Shown: in pieces, positions 25,496-35,314 of the stretch
Layout: each line of letters begins with the position of its first letter
Numbering within the stretch: position 1 is the stretch's first letter
Assembly: GCA_026874595.1 (NCBI GenBank)
Contig: CM049319.1
Coordinates: 54,324,917-54,388,916 of the forward strand
Direction: 5' to 3'
Source of the DNA: Sipunculus nudus
Lineage: Eukaryota; Annelida; Sipuncula; Golfingiida; Sipunculidae
Length of the DNA stretch: 64,000 bases
Translations under genes and position numbers: made by a program
Notes under the pieces: model-generated
Told to the model about the DNA's origin: nothing
Database searches by the model: none
Seen by the model: the letters and a program-made list of their open reading frames with translations, nothing else

Positions 25496-27508
25496 GTATC
25501 GCCAGACATAGTCTGGAGATACTATGGTTTAGGCACGGTTGCGCCGCCGCCGCCGCAGAAATTTCTTTTGGACACAATAACTCAAAAAATATTTCAAGGA
25601 TCTTTTTCAAACTTGAAACATTTATAGATATAGGTGAGAGGACGAAGCCTATTTAAAATGGGGTAATGACCTCAACTAGGAGAGTGACCTTGACCTTGAA
25701 TAGATCCATTTTTGGGGAAAATCACACAAATTCTTAAATATCTCAAGAAATCTTTCATGGATTTATCCAAAAATCAAGTTGGACAAAGATCTTGGATAGT
25801 GATGTCATGTACCGGAAACTGGTGGTGCCACCCAGTATCCTTTTCTTGTTTTTGTGCCGTTTAATACCTCCATCATTGCCACTTGACAGTACTTTTAGCA
25901 TCACAAGTCAAAAACTGATTGACAGATTTCTTTAATATTATGCATGTACATAGGTATGGGTTATGGGATGATGTATATTAAAATTGGGGTCATGACCTTT
26001 CCTTTGAGAGTGGCTTTGACCTTGAATATTACCATATATGGTGAAAATCACATAAAATCATGAATATCTTAAAAAGGGATGCATGGATTGGTCCAAAAAT
26101 CAAGTTGACAGAAGATCTTGGATAGTTTTGTCTTTTGCAGAAGATGTGTGTCGCCACCTGTTGTCCTTTTCTTGTTTTTTGCGCCTTTGAATACCCCATC
26201 ATTGCCACTTGACAGTATATACTGTGAGCATTATAAGTCAAACAGTAATGGACAGATTTCTTTCATGTTATGCTTGTATATAGATATGGTTTATGGAATG
26301 AGGTATATTTAATTTTAAATTTAATTTTAAAATTTAATTTAATTTAAATTATTTTTTTTTAATTTAATTTTTTTTTTAAATGTTGGATATTTTGGAATGC
26401 AGTTTATTGATTTGGGGTCATGACCGTGACTATGAGAGTGACCTTGACCTTGAATATTCCCATATTTGGTGAAAAACATAAAATCATGAATATCTTAAAA
26501 AGGGCCACTTGACAGCACTGTGAGCATTATAAGTCAAAAACTAATGGACAGATTTCTTTTATATTATGCATATACATTGATTTGGATTATGGGATGAGAT
26601 ATATTTAAATTTGGGTCCTGACCTTGCATATGAGAGTGGACTTGACTTTAAATATTGCCATATATGGTAAAAATCACCAACAATCATGAAAATCTCCAGT
26701 GAACCTGGGGGATTGCTTCAGCTAGTGGTCTGCACATGGTGTTGCATCATGTTTTGCCCAAACATCAGCAGTTCTTGGCCATGGTCAGATTCTATAAATA
26801 GATATGATGGTCAGTGATAAATGAATTAGTGCACTGGGTGTACCACAGAGTCACAACTGGATCATTTTCCTTTGAGAGTGGTCTTGACCTTTGGACGAAG
26901 ACTATTTAAAATGGCTCATGAATGTTGCCTATATGGGACTTGACAGTATTGTCAGCATTATAAAATAAAAATTAAAAAGTTGTTGGATAGTGTTATCATG
27001 TGCTGGAAACTAATTGGCAGATATCTTTCATATTATGCATATAGATAGATATGGGTAATGTGATGAGTCATTTGCTGGGAACTGTATGGTGGCACCCCCT
27101 ACTCTATTTTCTTGTTTATCCACAATTTATGCTATTGATAAGGAACAAATGACAATTTTTATGACAATATAACAATTTATTACAAAGAACAAAATATGAT
27201 GTGAAACAAAATATAACAGATATTATTATTTCATTCTCAGACAATATACCTCACTTATATATTGATGTTTGTAGAATTACTCAAATCTTTGCTTATGTCT
27301 AATAACATGATATTACTGTTACAATTACTTACTTGAGTTTTTTATAACAGTGTTTGAGATTTGTTTTGTCTTTTCATATAATTATTGCTAGTTATTAAAT
27401 ATAATACAGATTTATACCATTAATCACATATATAATAGCAATGCTAAAATACAAATACATCACATTATATCAACAAAATACCACAAAACCTCATTTGTCT
27501 GGCGATAC
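25496..27508 (+). mobile_element. Hairpin-ended element with internal 300 bp tandem units
   Basis: The left end is a palindrome: GTATCGCCAGAC, ATA, GTCTGGAGATAC (25496-25522). The right end, TGTCTGGCGATAC (27496-27508), is the exact reverse complement of the first 13 bases on the left. After the left hairpin come (GCC)n, then diverged units marked by CCACTTGACAGTA (about 25880, 26206, 26505, 26936) and GACCTTGACCTTGAAT. An AT low-complexity block (26300-26390) interrupts one unit. There are no coding frames, so it is non-autonomous if mobile at all. Confidence 0.5.
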
Positions 27509-28069
27509 TATGGCACCAGCGGTGCCAAGAAATGTCTAGTTGTAATAATAACTTAAACATTGACATAAATGATGAAAATATTTTCATCCTCATTCGCAGC
27601 CATTCTGTAGGCGATACAGGAAAGGACTCGTTACCATAGAGAAGGCTCATCAGGCTTTGGTTTCTTAATGTTAAGATTATAGGCTTTTTGCTACAATATC
27701 AATACAACAGGATGGATGACGGTTGCTGTACATTCCCCCGTATTACTTGTATCACGATTCGAGTTAGGCTTACCAGCCCAGTATAAATGCCTACTGAATC
27801 GTTTCCTTCATAATGTATGCCAATGGGTGGTACCCTGCCAAACCGCTAATACATAGAGAATACCCTGACAGTATGCCAGGCATTGCAGGTCCTAATAAAC
27901 TATAATCAACACTTATATGCTTCATTACAGATAACTGTACATGCATGACTTTCATGAAAATAATCTCTCTAGCAATGTCTGTCTGGACAGACTCACATCA
28001 GTCACGTGATTCTTCTTTCTGAATGTTAAATTTTCATTCCGGAAAACTCTATTTTCTATGCTATTTTGC

Positions 28070-29135
28070 AGGTGGACCGGTCCGAGCCACAATTCTGGGT
28101 TCGACCGGACCGGACTGCTAACCAAAAATACCGGCAAGCCTATCCGCAGACCCGTCCGGTCCGGGCCGCTTTACTTAATATTTTATAGTTTGAGCTAAAC
28201 AGATGACATCTTGGATTAAGTTTCAACTTACAATTCTTGTTATTAACAATTTGTAATTAACCTCTCAAGAAAGACTCCTTAGCTACTCATATGTGTTTAA
28301 AGAAATGGAAACTGCTAAGGTATAATAATATATACGTGTATTATTTTATATTTCTATTCTCTGCGTAAAAGTTAAGGGTAATTTTATGTTATAAATTTAT
28401 AATTAAAGTAACATGTTCACCCTTTTAATTTTTTGTCCACTGCCGAGTCGCACAATGTTGATACTTTTCCTCTGTATCATTGTGTATCAAAGTTTAATTT
28501 TTGTAATCCTGTTGAAATAAATATGTTTAACCTAATAAGAACAAATTCAATACATTGATATCATTCAACAGATAGGTCTATATATATTTATATTCTCTAT
28601 ATATATTAAATAATTAATATTAGATTGCTAAGTTTCCTATTTTCAAATCGCACATAATCCTGTTTATCCACATTCAGCTAATGTCAACCCGCAGCCATCC
28701 CTCGCCCAGCAACTTCTTTGAATCAGCTAACCCCGACCTGCAATATTTGATTTTATCCTGACCTCTATGCCCCGCACATTAATACAATATATTCCACTGC
28801 TGTCACTAAAAAATCAAACCAAGATCTTGCGATTCGCTTATATATTATAATATTACAGTTATTGCATGGTTTATTGTGTATGCAATATTCGGTTTTGTCA
28901 AATATGTGAACAAATGTGTGAAATGAAAAAATTATGCAGAATAAAAGCAGAATAAAAAATAGTTTTATTTATTCTTTATCATATTTAATAAATGGACCAG
29001 ACCGAATGGACCGGTCTACCTTCTGGACCGGACGGCCTACAGCTGGACTGGATCAGGAACGAACGACTTATGTGATATACCAGACCAACAGTGGGGTTGG
29101 AGGATGTTCAGGTCCGGTCAGGTCCCCACCTCTAG
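28070..29135. repeat. AT-rich block bracketed by GGACCGG clusters
   Basis: Four GGACCGG/CCGGTCC-type motifs lie within 28075-28165 and five within 28995-29125, with over 800 bp of AT-rich sequence between. The clusters are partly inverted relative to each other (CCGTCCGGTCC against GGACCGGACGG). They could be the ends of one decayed element. Confidence 0.4.
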
Positions 29136-29193
29136 GCAATTGACCTATCCACCACAGCCCAAATGCTCCGTCCATTTAAACCTAATTATTATA

Positions 29194-29290
29194 ATGAGCC
29201 CCCAAAACAATCCTACACAGAAGGTCTTCCACGCCCATGGTAGCGAAAGCTGTTTAGCTGTTTTGGATTATTTGTTGAATTTCGTGCCAG
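29194..29290 (+). CDS. Short exon candidate of an unidentified gene
   Basis: Ends in a strong donor (TGCCAG|GTAAGTCATT), phase 1. It can be read either as a first exon from the ATG at 29194 (A at -3) or as an internal exon from the acceptor CTACACAG at 29220. The shared part reads K-V-F-H-A-H-G-S-E-S-C-L-A-V-L-D-Y-L-L-N. No family is recognised. Confidence 0.35.
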
Positions 29291-29569
29291 GTAAGTCATT
29301 ATTATACACTCGGTAGTCGGAGGAATTGCTCCTGCAACCTATGGCCCAGAACATTATACAATGTCTCCCTTGTATAATAAAAAATATCCCGGAAAACATG
29401 CCGACATGGGTACTGGTACAGACTACACGTGTTCTGTTTAGCAGAGCTCTGTCATATTATGCAAATATGGTTCTTGTCAGATGATAAACATTTTACAATG
29501 CTTACGGAAGCGAAGAAACACTTATCGCGCCCGAGACATTAATCAGGGCCAGGCTTTGAAAAATATAGT

Positions 29570-30455
29570 GATCGACCGTGCCTGTTTGTCCATCTTCCGT
29601 CCTTCCGTTCGTCCGTCAGTGACGCTTTCTTTTGTGAGCGATATCCCGAAGATAATAAGATGGCTCTTTCTCAAAATCTCAGGGATGATTGATGCCAAGG
29701 TTTGATTGATTGTCCCTATCAAAACTAACACCCGCAAAATATTCAATATGGTCGCCAGAGCACAATTGGTGATTTTCTCTCGAGCGCGATATCAAAAGAG
29801 AATACCATGGATCTTTCTCGTACAATCGGTGCACAACCGGTGATTTTCTTTCGCGCACGATATCCTAAAAAGAATAAGATGGATGTTTCTCAAAATCACA
29901 GGGATGATTGGTGCATAGGAGGGCTACATCCCTCAGACCCGCAAACAATTCAATATGGCCGCCAGAGCACAATCGATGATTTTATTTCGCGCGCAATATC
30001 TCAAAGAGAATTCAATAGATCTTTCTCAAATCCACAGGGATGATTGGTGCCTAGAAGGGCTCCGTCCCTATCGAATTTCAGACCCGCATAAAATTAAACA
30101 TGGCCGCCAGAGCACAGTCGGTGATTTTCTTTCGCATGCGATATCCCAAAGAAAATATGATGGATCTTTTTTTCAAATCCACAGATATGTTTGGTGCCGA
30201 GAAGGGCTCCGTCTCTATTGAATTTCAGACCCGGAAAAATTCATTATGGGTGTCAGAGCACAATCCGTGATTTTCTTTCGCACCTGATATCCCAAAGAGA
30301 ATATGATGGAACATTCTCAAATGCACAGGGATGATTGGTGACTTAGAGGTTTCCGTCTCGAACGAATTTTTAGACCCGCATAAGTTCAATATGGCTTCCA
30401 GAGCACAATCGGAGATTTTCTTTCCCGCGTTATATTCCTAAGCGAATATATTTAG
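29570..30455 (+). repeat. 146 bp tandem array after a GTCCGTCC-type head
   Basis: The head reads CCGTCCTTCCGTTCGTCCG, then units begin near GATATCCC at 29641, 29789, 29859 (partial), 29994, 30140, 30286 and 30430. Full-unit spacing is 144-148 bp. Shared blocks are GGATGATTGGTGC, AGACCCGCA, CCAGAGCACAATCGG and TGATTTTCTTTCGC. Open frames across it (29807-30221) repeat because the DNA repeats; the period is not a multiple of three. Confidence 0.75.
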
Positions 30456-31100
30456 ATACCTTGTCTGATCTTAATGTCAGTACACGACACCTAACGTTCA
30501 TGTTCCCAGCTTAAAGCTCTATACAATTCAGTTTTAAAGCATAGAGTTTATTCATCGCTTATCTTTTAAGGCAGTTGGTCTTATTGGGTAGGTCGGTTTT
30601 AGACAAGTTCCACTATACATCAATTCATTCTGCAGAGCCCTCTGAGGATCATTGTCCAATTACATCTAGTTTAACTTGATTACACGAGTAAGCAAACTGA
30701 AACAGTTTAAGAAAGAAATATTGATTTATTCCGTTATATTTTAAGAAGAATACACTCTATTTTATGTTTACTTAATAAACCTGACATGAACGCTATTGAA
30801 CAGGATCTAAGGCAAAATCCCTGTTATCTGGCACGAACGCCTACGAGGGACATCTTATGATGTTTATGTTCCTATGGTAACACTGGCATTACCGTTATTA
30901 GTGAAATATGACAAGACCACACCTTTAAATCTGAACTTGTATTTATCTTGAAAACTGCATTGATGAGCATCTGCAATGTCGTCACATTTACGCAACTAGT
31001 GAAAGTGACTTTGCCTCGTGTTATTCAAGACCTCGCCCTATAGTCTATGAAAATTATCCCCAAAACGATACCATATATAGTGGTTATAATATATTATTGG
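30456..31100. other. Intergenic, nothing recognised
   Basis: No frames or repeats identified. Confidence 0.4.

Positions 31101-31101
<1 letters not shown>

Positions 31102-31156
<55 letters not shown>
31102..31156. repeat. (TA)n array
   Basis: About 55 bp, 140 bp before the putative LTR. Confidence 0.95.
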
Positions 31157-31161
<5 letters not shown>

Positions 31162-31295
31162 TATATAAATATCATTATAAAGTTCGGTATAATTGCCGAT
31201 AGCTCCGACAAGAATCAAAGTTAAAAACAATAAAAAATGGATTTTTAAACGATACCGTGCACGGTTTTTTATTACTCTGATTCTGTGTCGCACAT

Positions 31296-32016
31296 TGTTA
31301 CAGGTGCTCTTTTTATTGTGTGACACGGGCGTAACTCGTGTTGTGACACCCTCGCCGGGCCGTTTGTTACATTCTATGTTTAATCCGTACTGGTTGAACT
31401 CTCGTTGTCATGATAGCTTGGGTCGCCTCACGTGTACACCATGGTGTGTAGAGGCACGCCGATAATCTTCTAGGTGATTCCTGTAACGCGTGTTTACTGT
31501 GTTGTGTAAGATCTTTTAGACTGTTCGAGAAGTAGAAAATTCTCGGCTTAGGGTGAAGAGTATATAAAGGGGCTGTGTTTTAGAGCCGACAGAGAGAGCA
31601 GAGAAGATTTCCAGCGGACGCAGAAGCGTGTGGCAGTTACTGGGACCTTATCCGACGTGTGCGGCAATTATAGATTTTCTTCAGAGTTTTCTGAGTTTTG
31701 TGCATTTTGACTTCAGTTTACTTTCTGGATGTTACAAGAGCTTTAAAATGGACTATCATTCTCCGAGAGTATACATTTAAAGAACTTATCGTTGTGACGG
31801 TGGTGGTATCAAGGTACTGTGCACTTTGTGTATTTTACTGTGTGATTGTATTGATTTGTTGTTATACCGCTGTTTTACCAGATAATTGTATTGATTTAGT
31901 GTATTGTAATGTTAGGGTTGTTTTAAGAATAAATTATGGTTATTTGTTAACAAAAAAAAAAAAACACTGACTTCTTTATTCGTACCCCTTGACATTTCAC
32001 GCTGCCTAGTGTAACA
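31296..32016 (+). mobile_element. Putative solo LTR
   Basis: The segment begins TGTTACA and ends TGTAACA, a perfect 7 bp terminal inversion with the TG...CA ends of an LTR. Inside, a canonical TATATAAAGG box (31561) is followed by a GAGAGAGCAGAGAAG leader-like stretch and AATAAA (31928-31933), in the order U3-R-U5. No matching target duplication flanks it (CACAT against GAATC) and no primer-binding site follows, so it is an old solo LTR or a misjudged boundary. The frame covering 31698-31970 has no ATG and is not taken as a gene. Confidence 0.4.
31561..31570 (+). promoter_or_regulatory. TATA box of the putative LTR
   Basis: TATATAAAGG, a near-consensus TATA box, lies about 365 bp before the AATAAA in the same orientation. 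It is the best core promoter I see in the window. Confidence 0.45.
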
Positions 32017-32284
32017 GAATCTGATTTTTTTATCTTCATTACAAAACTTGTGTTCATCACGCATACGTGATCTGTTTATCTTCCGTAACAAAAATATTCA
32101 TATAACAAAGTAAAACATACAGATATTTCATGGCAAGTCAAATATAGATAAAACATGTAGCCTTGTAAGCGGTGATTTTTAATAAATTCCATACTTTCTA
32201 TTTTCACAATAGTTTTGTGTCGATATATCGAAATTATCAGACAGCCAGTCTTATTGGTATCAATTACTCTTCGTCGGATCAGGT

Positions 32285-32760
32285 GTTAAGGCTTCAGGTT
32301 ACAACCCGTTTAAGGTTTACCCCCCCCCCCCCCGATAATCTGAAATAAGTCTGAACCTTATTTACTGTTACTCCAGCATTGTTCAGGTTACCCTGCCGTT
32401 GATTTAGCTGAATGATGATACATTCATATGTATTTTTGCGTGACAGATGATAAATTTAAAAGATGAAAATCTATGAAAAAGGCTTGTCGCTAAATGTTTA
32501 TTATTTTGTTTATTATATTTATATTGACTCGTACATTTCGCCAGAGGACATGGCATTTTACATGGGAACATAAAATGTACAAAAGTACAAACATATTTGG
32601 GAAGTCAAGAAAACAGAAATTATATGAATTTAAAGTACATTAACTTTGAGAAACAACTGTTTTGGGGAGCAATCCAAAACCATAAGTTGTAATCTGAAAT
32701 TTATTTCAGATTAACCCCTCTGCCCCACCCCCAGTAATCTGGAGCATGGGTTATAAATCT
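32285..32760. repeat. Second locus of the AATCTGAAAT foldback family
   Basis: A left arm with a C14 run and ATAATCTGAAATAAG (32320-32350), and a right arm with the palindrome AATCTGAAAT-TT-ATTTCAGATT (32691-32712) followed by AACCCCTCTGCCCC. The layout matches 5278-5790. Confidence 0.45.
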
Positions 32761-33450
32761 AGTTTGCTACACCTGGCCAATAAAAGCACTAACATTTTTT
32801 TTTCCAGACATTCAGCCGTAGTTTCAAGCCTGCATGTATGATCTCTTGAACCTTATATAATTATTTAGATACATTTTTTAAATTCTGGTTATGCTGCGAT
32901 ATATTTGGAATAAGTTTTGAAAATTAAATTCAGGGTGAAATTCCTGTTCGTCCAAGTAGATAGAATTAGAAAGCTAAGATGAACACGTAGAGGTTGGATT
33001 ATTTTGAAAGTCCTTGATTGACAGTTCTATGTAAGAAGCTCTTTTAAATCGGTTTCTGTAAATACTATAAAAATGATAACAATTGTGATTTAATCAACAG
33101 GAGTATTTTCTTTTAATGATAAATAAATCGGAATATATATTCATAAAGAAAGATTACTTTTTATAGTCTGTTTCTCTCCTAAGTTGGCTCAGTTCTTAAA
33201 TGATTTCTAATTTGCTCATGCATAATGTAGAAACATAAGAATACCATGTCAGCAGTTTTGCTACTTATGACGTTTCATTTATTAGGTACATGTATCCTCA
33301 ACGAAATATACAGAACCATAGGTTTTAAGTCCTGCTTCACTGAAGATTTCGCACAGGGGCGTTGATATATGGGATGGATGGATGGTATATATCCATTTTG
33401 TTTACAATTGTGGAGGGAGGGGGGATCAGTGTATTAAAAATGTTTAGACA
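32761..33450. other. Intergenic, nothing recognised
   Basis: AT-rich, without supported frames. Confidence 0.4.
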
Positions 33451-33459
33451 AAAATAAAG

Positions 33460-33690
33460 TATGGCTGTCAGGCACCTTTTGAAAAATCAGTCTGGGCGGG
33501 CATTTTTTTTTTTTTTTTTTACCTTTTGTGGATGTTTCGAAAATGTCATTTTTTTCCAATGAAAAGCATGATAATTACATATTTTTTTATCTTAACAGGT
33601 AAAAGCACAAACAAAGTCAATCTTATCTTTATGAAAGATGAAAACCAAAATTACAATTTTTAATGCGAGGGGGTTAAAACAGAACTCTAC
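33460..33690 (+). repeat. Dispersed repeat D2, copy b
   Basis: Partner of 6670-7000, in the same order and orientation. A T20 run sits where copy a has a short T run. Confidence 0.55.
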
Positions 33691-33887
33691 CTTTTTTATG
33701 AGTTCTAAGCACTGTTACGCAAATGCAAATATAACTTATGACATTATTAATGGGAATTTAGAAAACTTAACTTAGTGCTTAAATGAAAAAAAAGCAACAA
33801 GAGATCCAGGGGGAGGGCCCTGGTGGTCCGGTCTTCCCTTTTTTCAGCCCCCGCAGGCTTTTTCCTTTTTTGTCACAAGTTCTGCGT

Positions 33888-33924
33888 TGGACCCCTCCTT
33901 TGCCTAAATCCTGGATCCGCCCCA
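33888..33924 (+). repeat. 37 bp dispersed motif (TTGGACCCCTCCTTT...)
   Basis: TTGGACCCCTCCTTTGCC then TAAATCCTGGATCCGCCCC. Near-identical segments lie at 46834-46870 and 53352-53389, and a reversed partial one at 54462-54481. The frames at 33779-34100 on both strands derive from this repeat and its surroundings. Confidence 0.6.
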
Positions 33925-34246
33925 TGAAGAGATTACCATCTTTCAGCTTAAGGGTGGAAACAACTATTGTTTTGATATTCGTCTCGTTAATATTTACTTG
34001 TATATATACAAGTATTCCGCAGTTAATAAAATATTTGTTTTTGTTTTTAAAGAGGGTCACAAAAGGATTTTTCCAACACAATCTTTTCATCCATAGATGA
34101 AGGATTGACAGGTTTGCATGATAAGCAATGAAGCATCATCGTAAATAATCATTAATCAAATTTCAAATAACCCCATTAATTCTGTGCCGAGTGCAGACCC
34201 AATCAACGTGATGGTTTTGTTTCTTAATCTTAATTTCCCTTTTCAG

Positions 34247-34371
34247 GTCGAACATTTCTTGGATCTGCAAAGAATAGCGCCCGGAGTGGATGTTATCTAG
34301 CAAACGCCTTTGTCTTCAAATGGGATACAGTTCTTTTTGTGGTAGCAATATTACAGATCGGATTTAATTAA
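34247..34371 (+). CDS. Terminal exon candidate after CCCTTTTCAG
   Basis: A strong acceptor (TTTCCCTTTTCAG) opens a phase 1 frame that fits the donor at 29290. It reads G-R-T-F-L-G-S-A-K-N-S-A-R-S-G-C-Y-L and ends in a hydrophobic stretch (V-L-F-V-V-A-I-L) before the TAA at 34369-34371. Joined to the exon above it would make a 73-residue protein, or the end of a longer one. The family is unknown. Confidence 0.35.
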
Positions 34372-35064
34372 GGCCATTGTAATTCTATGCAGGATTTAGC
34401 CCGCTATCGATGTTGGAGGAATAATTTGTCAATTTTGGAAAATATTTTGATTTAGGATTAACATTAGAAAATTACATAATATACATAACCGGGTGTTCAG
34501 GAGTAAGACCTATTTTGTCATAGTTAATTCTTCATTATGAAAACTGGAGAAACGCCCGGTGATATATGCAAGTAATCAAGCTTTTACCGATTGTGTTGCT
34601 CAGCACTAATACGGTGAAACCCAGCGGGTACAAGACTCGGCAGAAAAGGGACAAAGAAGGGCGCGCCTCAACAGGAAGACGGTGACAGGCAGGAAGACTG
34701 GTCAGACATTCCCTGCTTAATGAAACCTGATTTAATACCGGTTCTATTGTCGCACGTCTGAGAACTCCGTCTATCAAGCTCGTCTATCCGTTTTTAAGGA
34801 AATCCCTGGAGGAACGGAAACAGTGTGACAAATTCTCTTTCCCAAATCTACAAACTGTTAGAAGACATCGAAACCTCAAATACATCAGGACATACAGGCA
34901 TATATACGCCTTCCACGCTGCCCGAACCGGATGCGTGCTCTGGAAACGGATACAGTACCTTCTGTGGCGCTTTCGGATGTGATCGGTGTCTGATACCCGT
35001 TTTGAATGCAATAAAATGAATCGTATTCAGATTGTTTACGGAAACTTCTAACACGGGATGTAAC
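34372..35064 (+). other. Upstream region and probable 5' UTR of the receptor gene
   Basis: From about 34550 the sequence is clearly richer in GC than the neighbouring intergenic DNA. No convincing TATA box is seen. Open frames of 60-95 codons here lack an ATG in a good context or lie on both strands at once. The stop at 35017-35019 blocks an in-frame upstream extension, though GTATTCAG at 35023-35030 could be an acceptor for an unseen first exon. Confidence 0.35.
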
Positions 35065-35314
35065 ATGTCGTCTTGCAGTAACTCATCCCGCGGAGAGGTA
35101 CAGATGACGACGGGGGCAGTGGCTGAGTGCTCCATCTTACTGCTCTTGTTGACGCTGATACTGGCTGGGAATACTATTGTTTATCTCAATACCAAGAAAG
35201 CCTTCAATCGTGAGAACCACAACGCTACATGTCGTCTTTGGCGGGCGTTGTCTGTGGTTGGCGCCACTGGAGGTACCATAAATATATGTGGACATGTGTC
35301 TACAAAACTTGCAG
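35065..35314 (+). CDS. Receptor exon 1 (N-terminus, TM1, TM2)
   Basis: Encodes residues 1-83 plus one base of Gly84. The extracellular N-terminus is short and Ser-rich, with one N-glycosylation sequon (N-S-S), then a Leu-rich TM1 containing G-N-T. A perfect donor (GCAG|GTAAGT) ends it in phase 1. TM2 lacks the usual LAxAD motif, which is unusual. A second in-frame ATG lies 13 codons downstream and could also serve as the start. Confidence 0.8.

Noticed and set aside
29807-30221. Overlapping frames of 78 and 88 codons with repeated peptide
   Set aside because: Produced by the 146 bp array. The period is not divisible by three, so no repeat protein is encoded.
31698-31970. 90-codon hydrophobic frame in the putative LTR
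   Set aside because: No ATG start; it spans the LTR poly(A) signal and an A-run.
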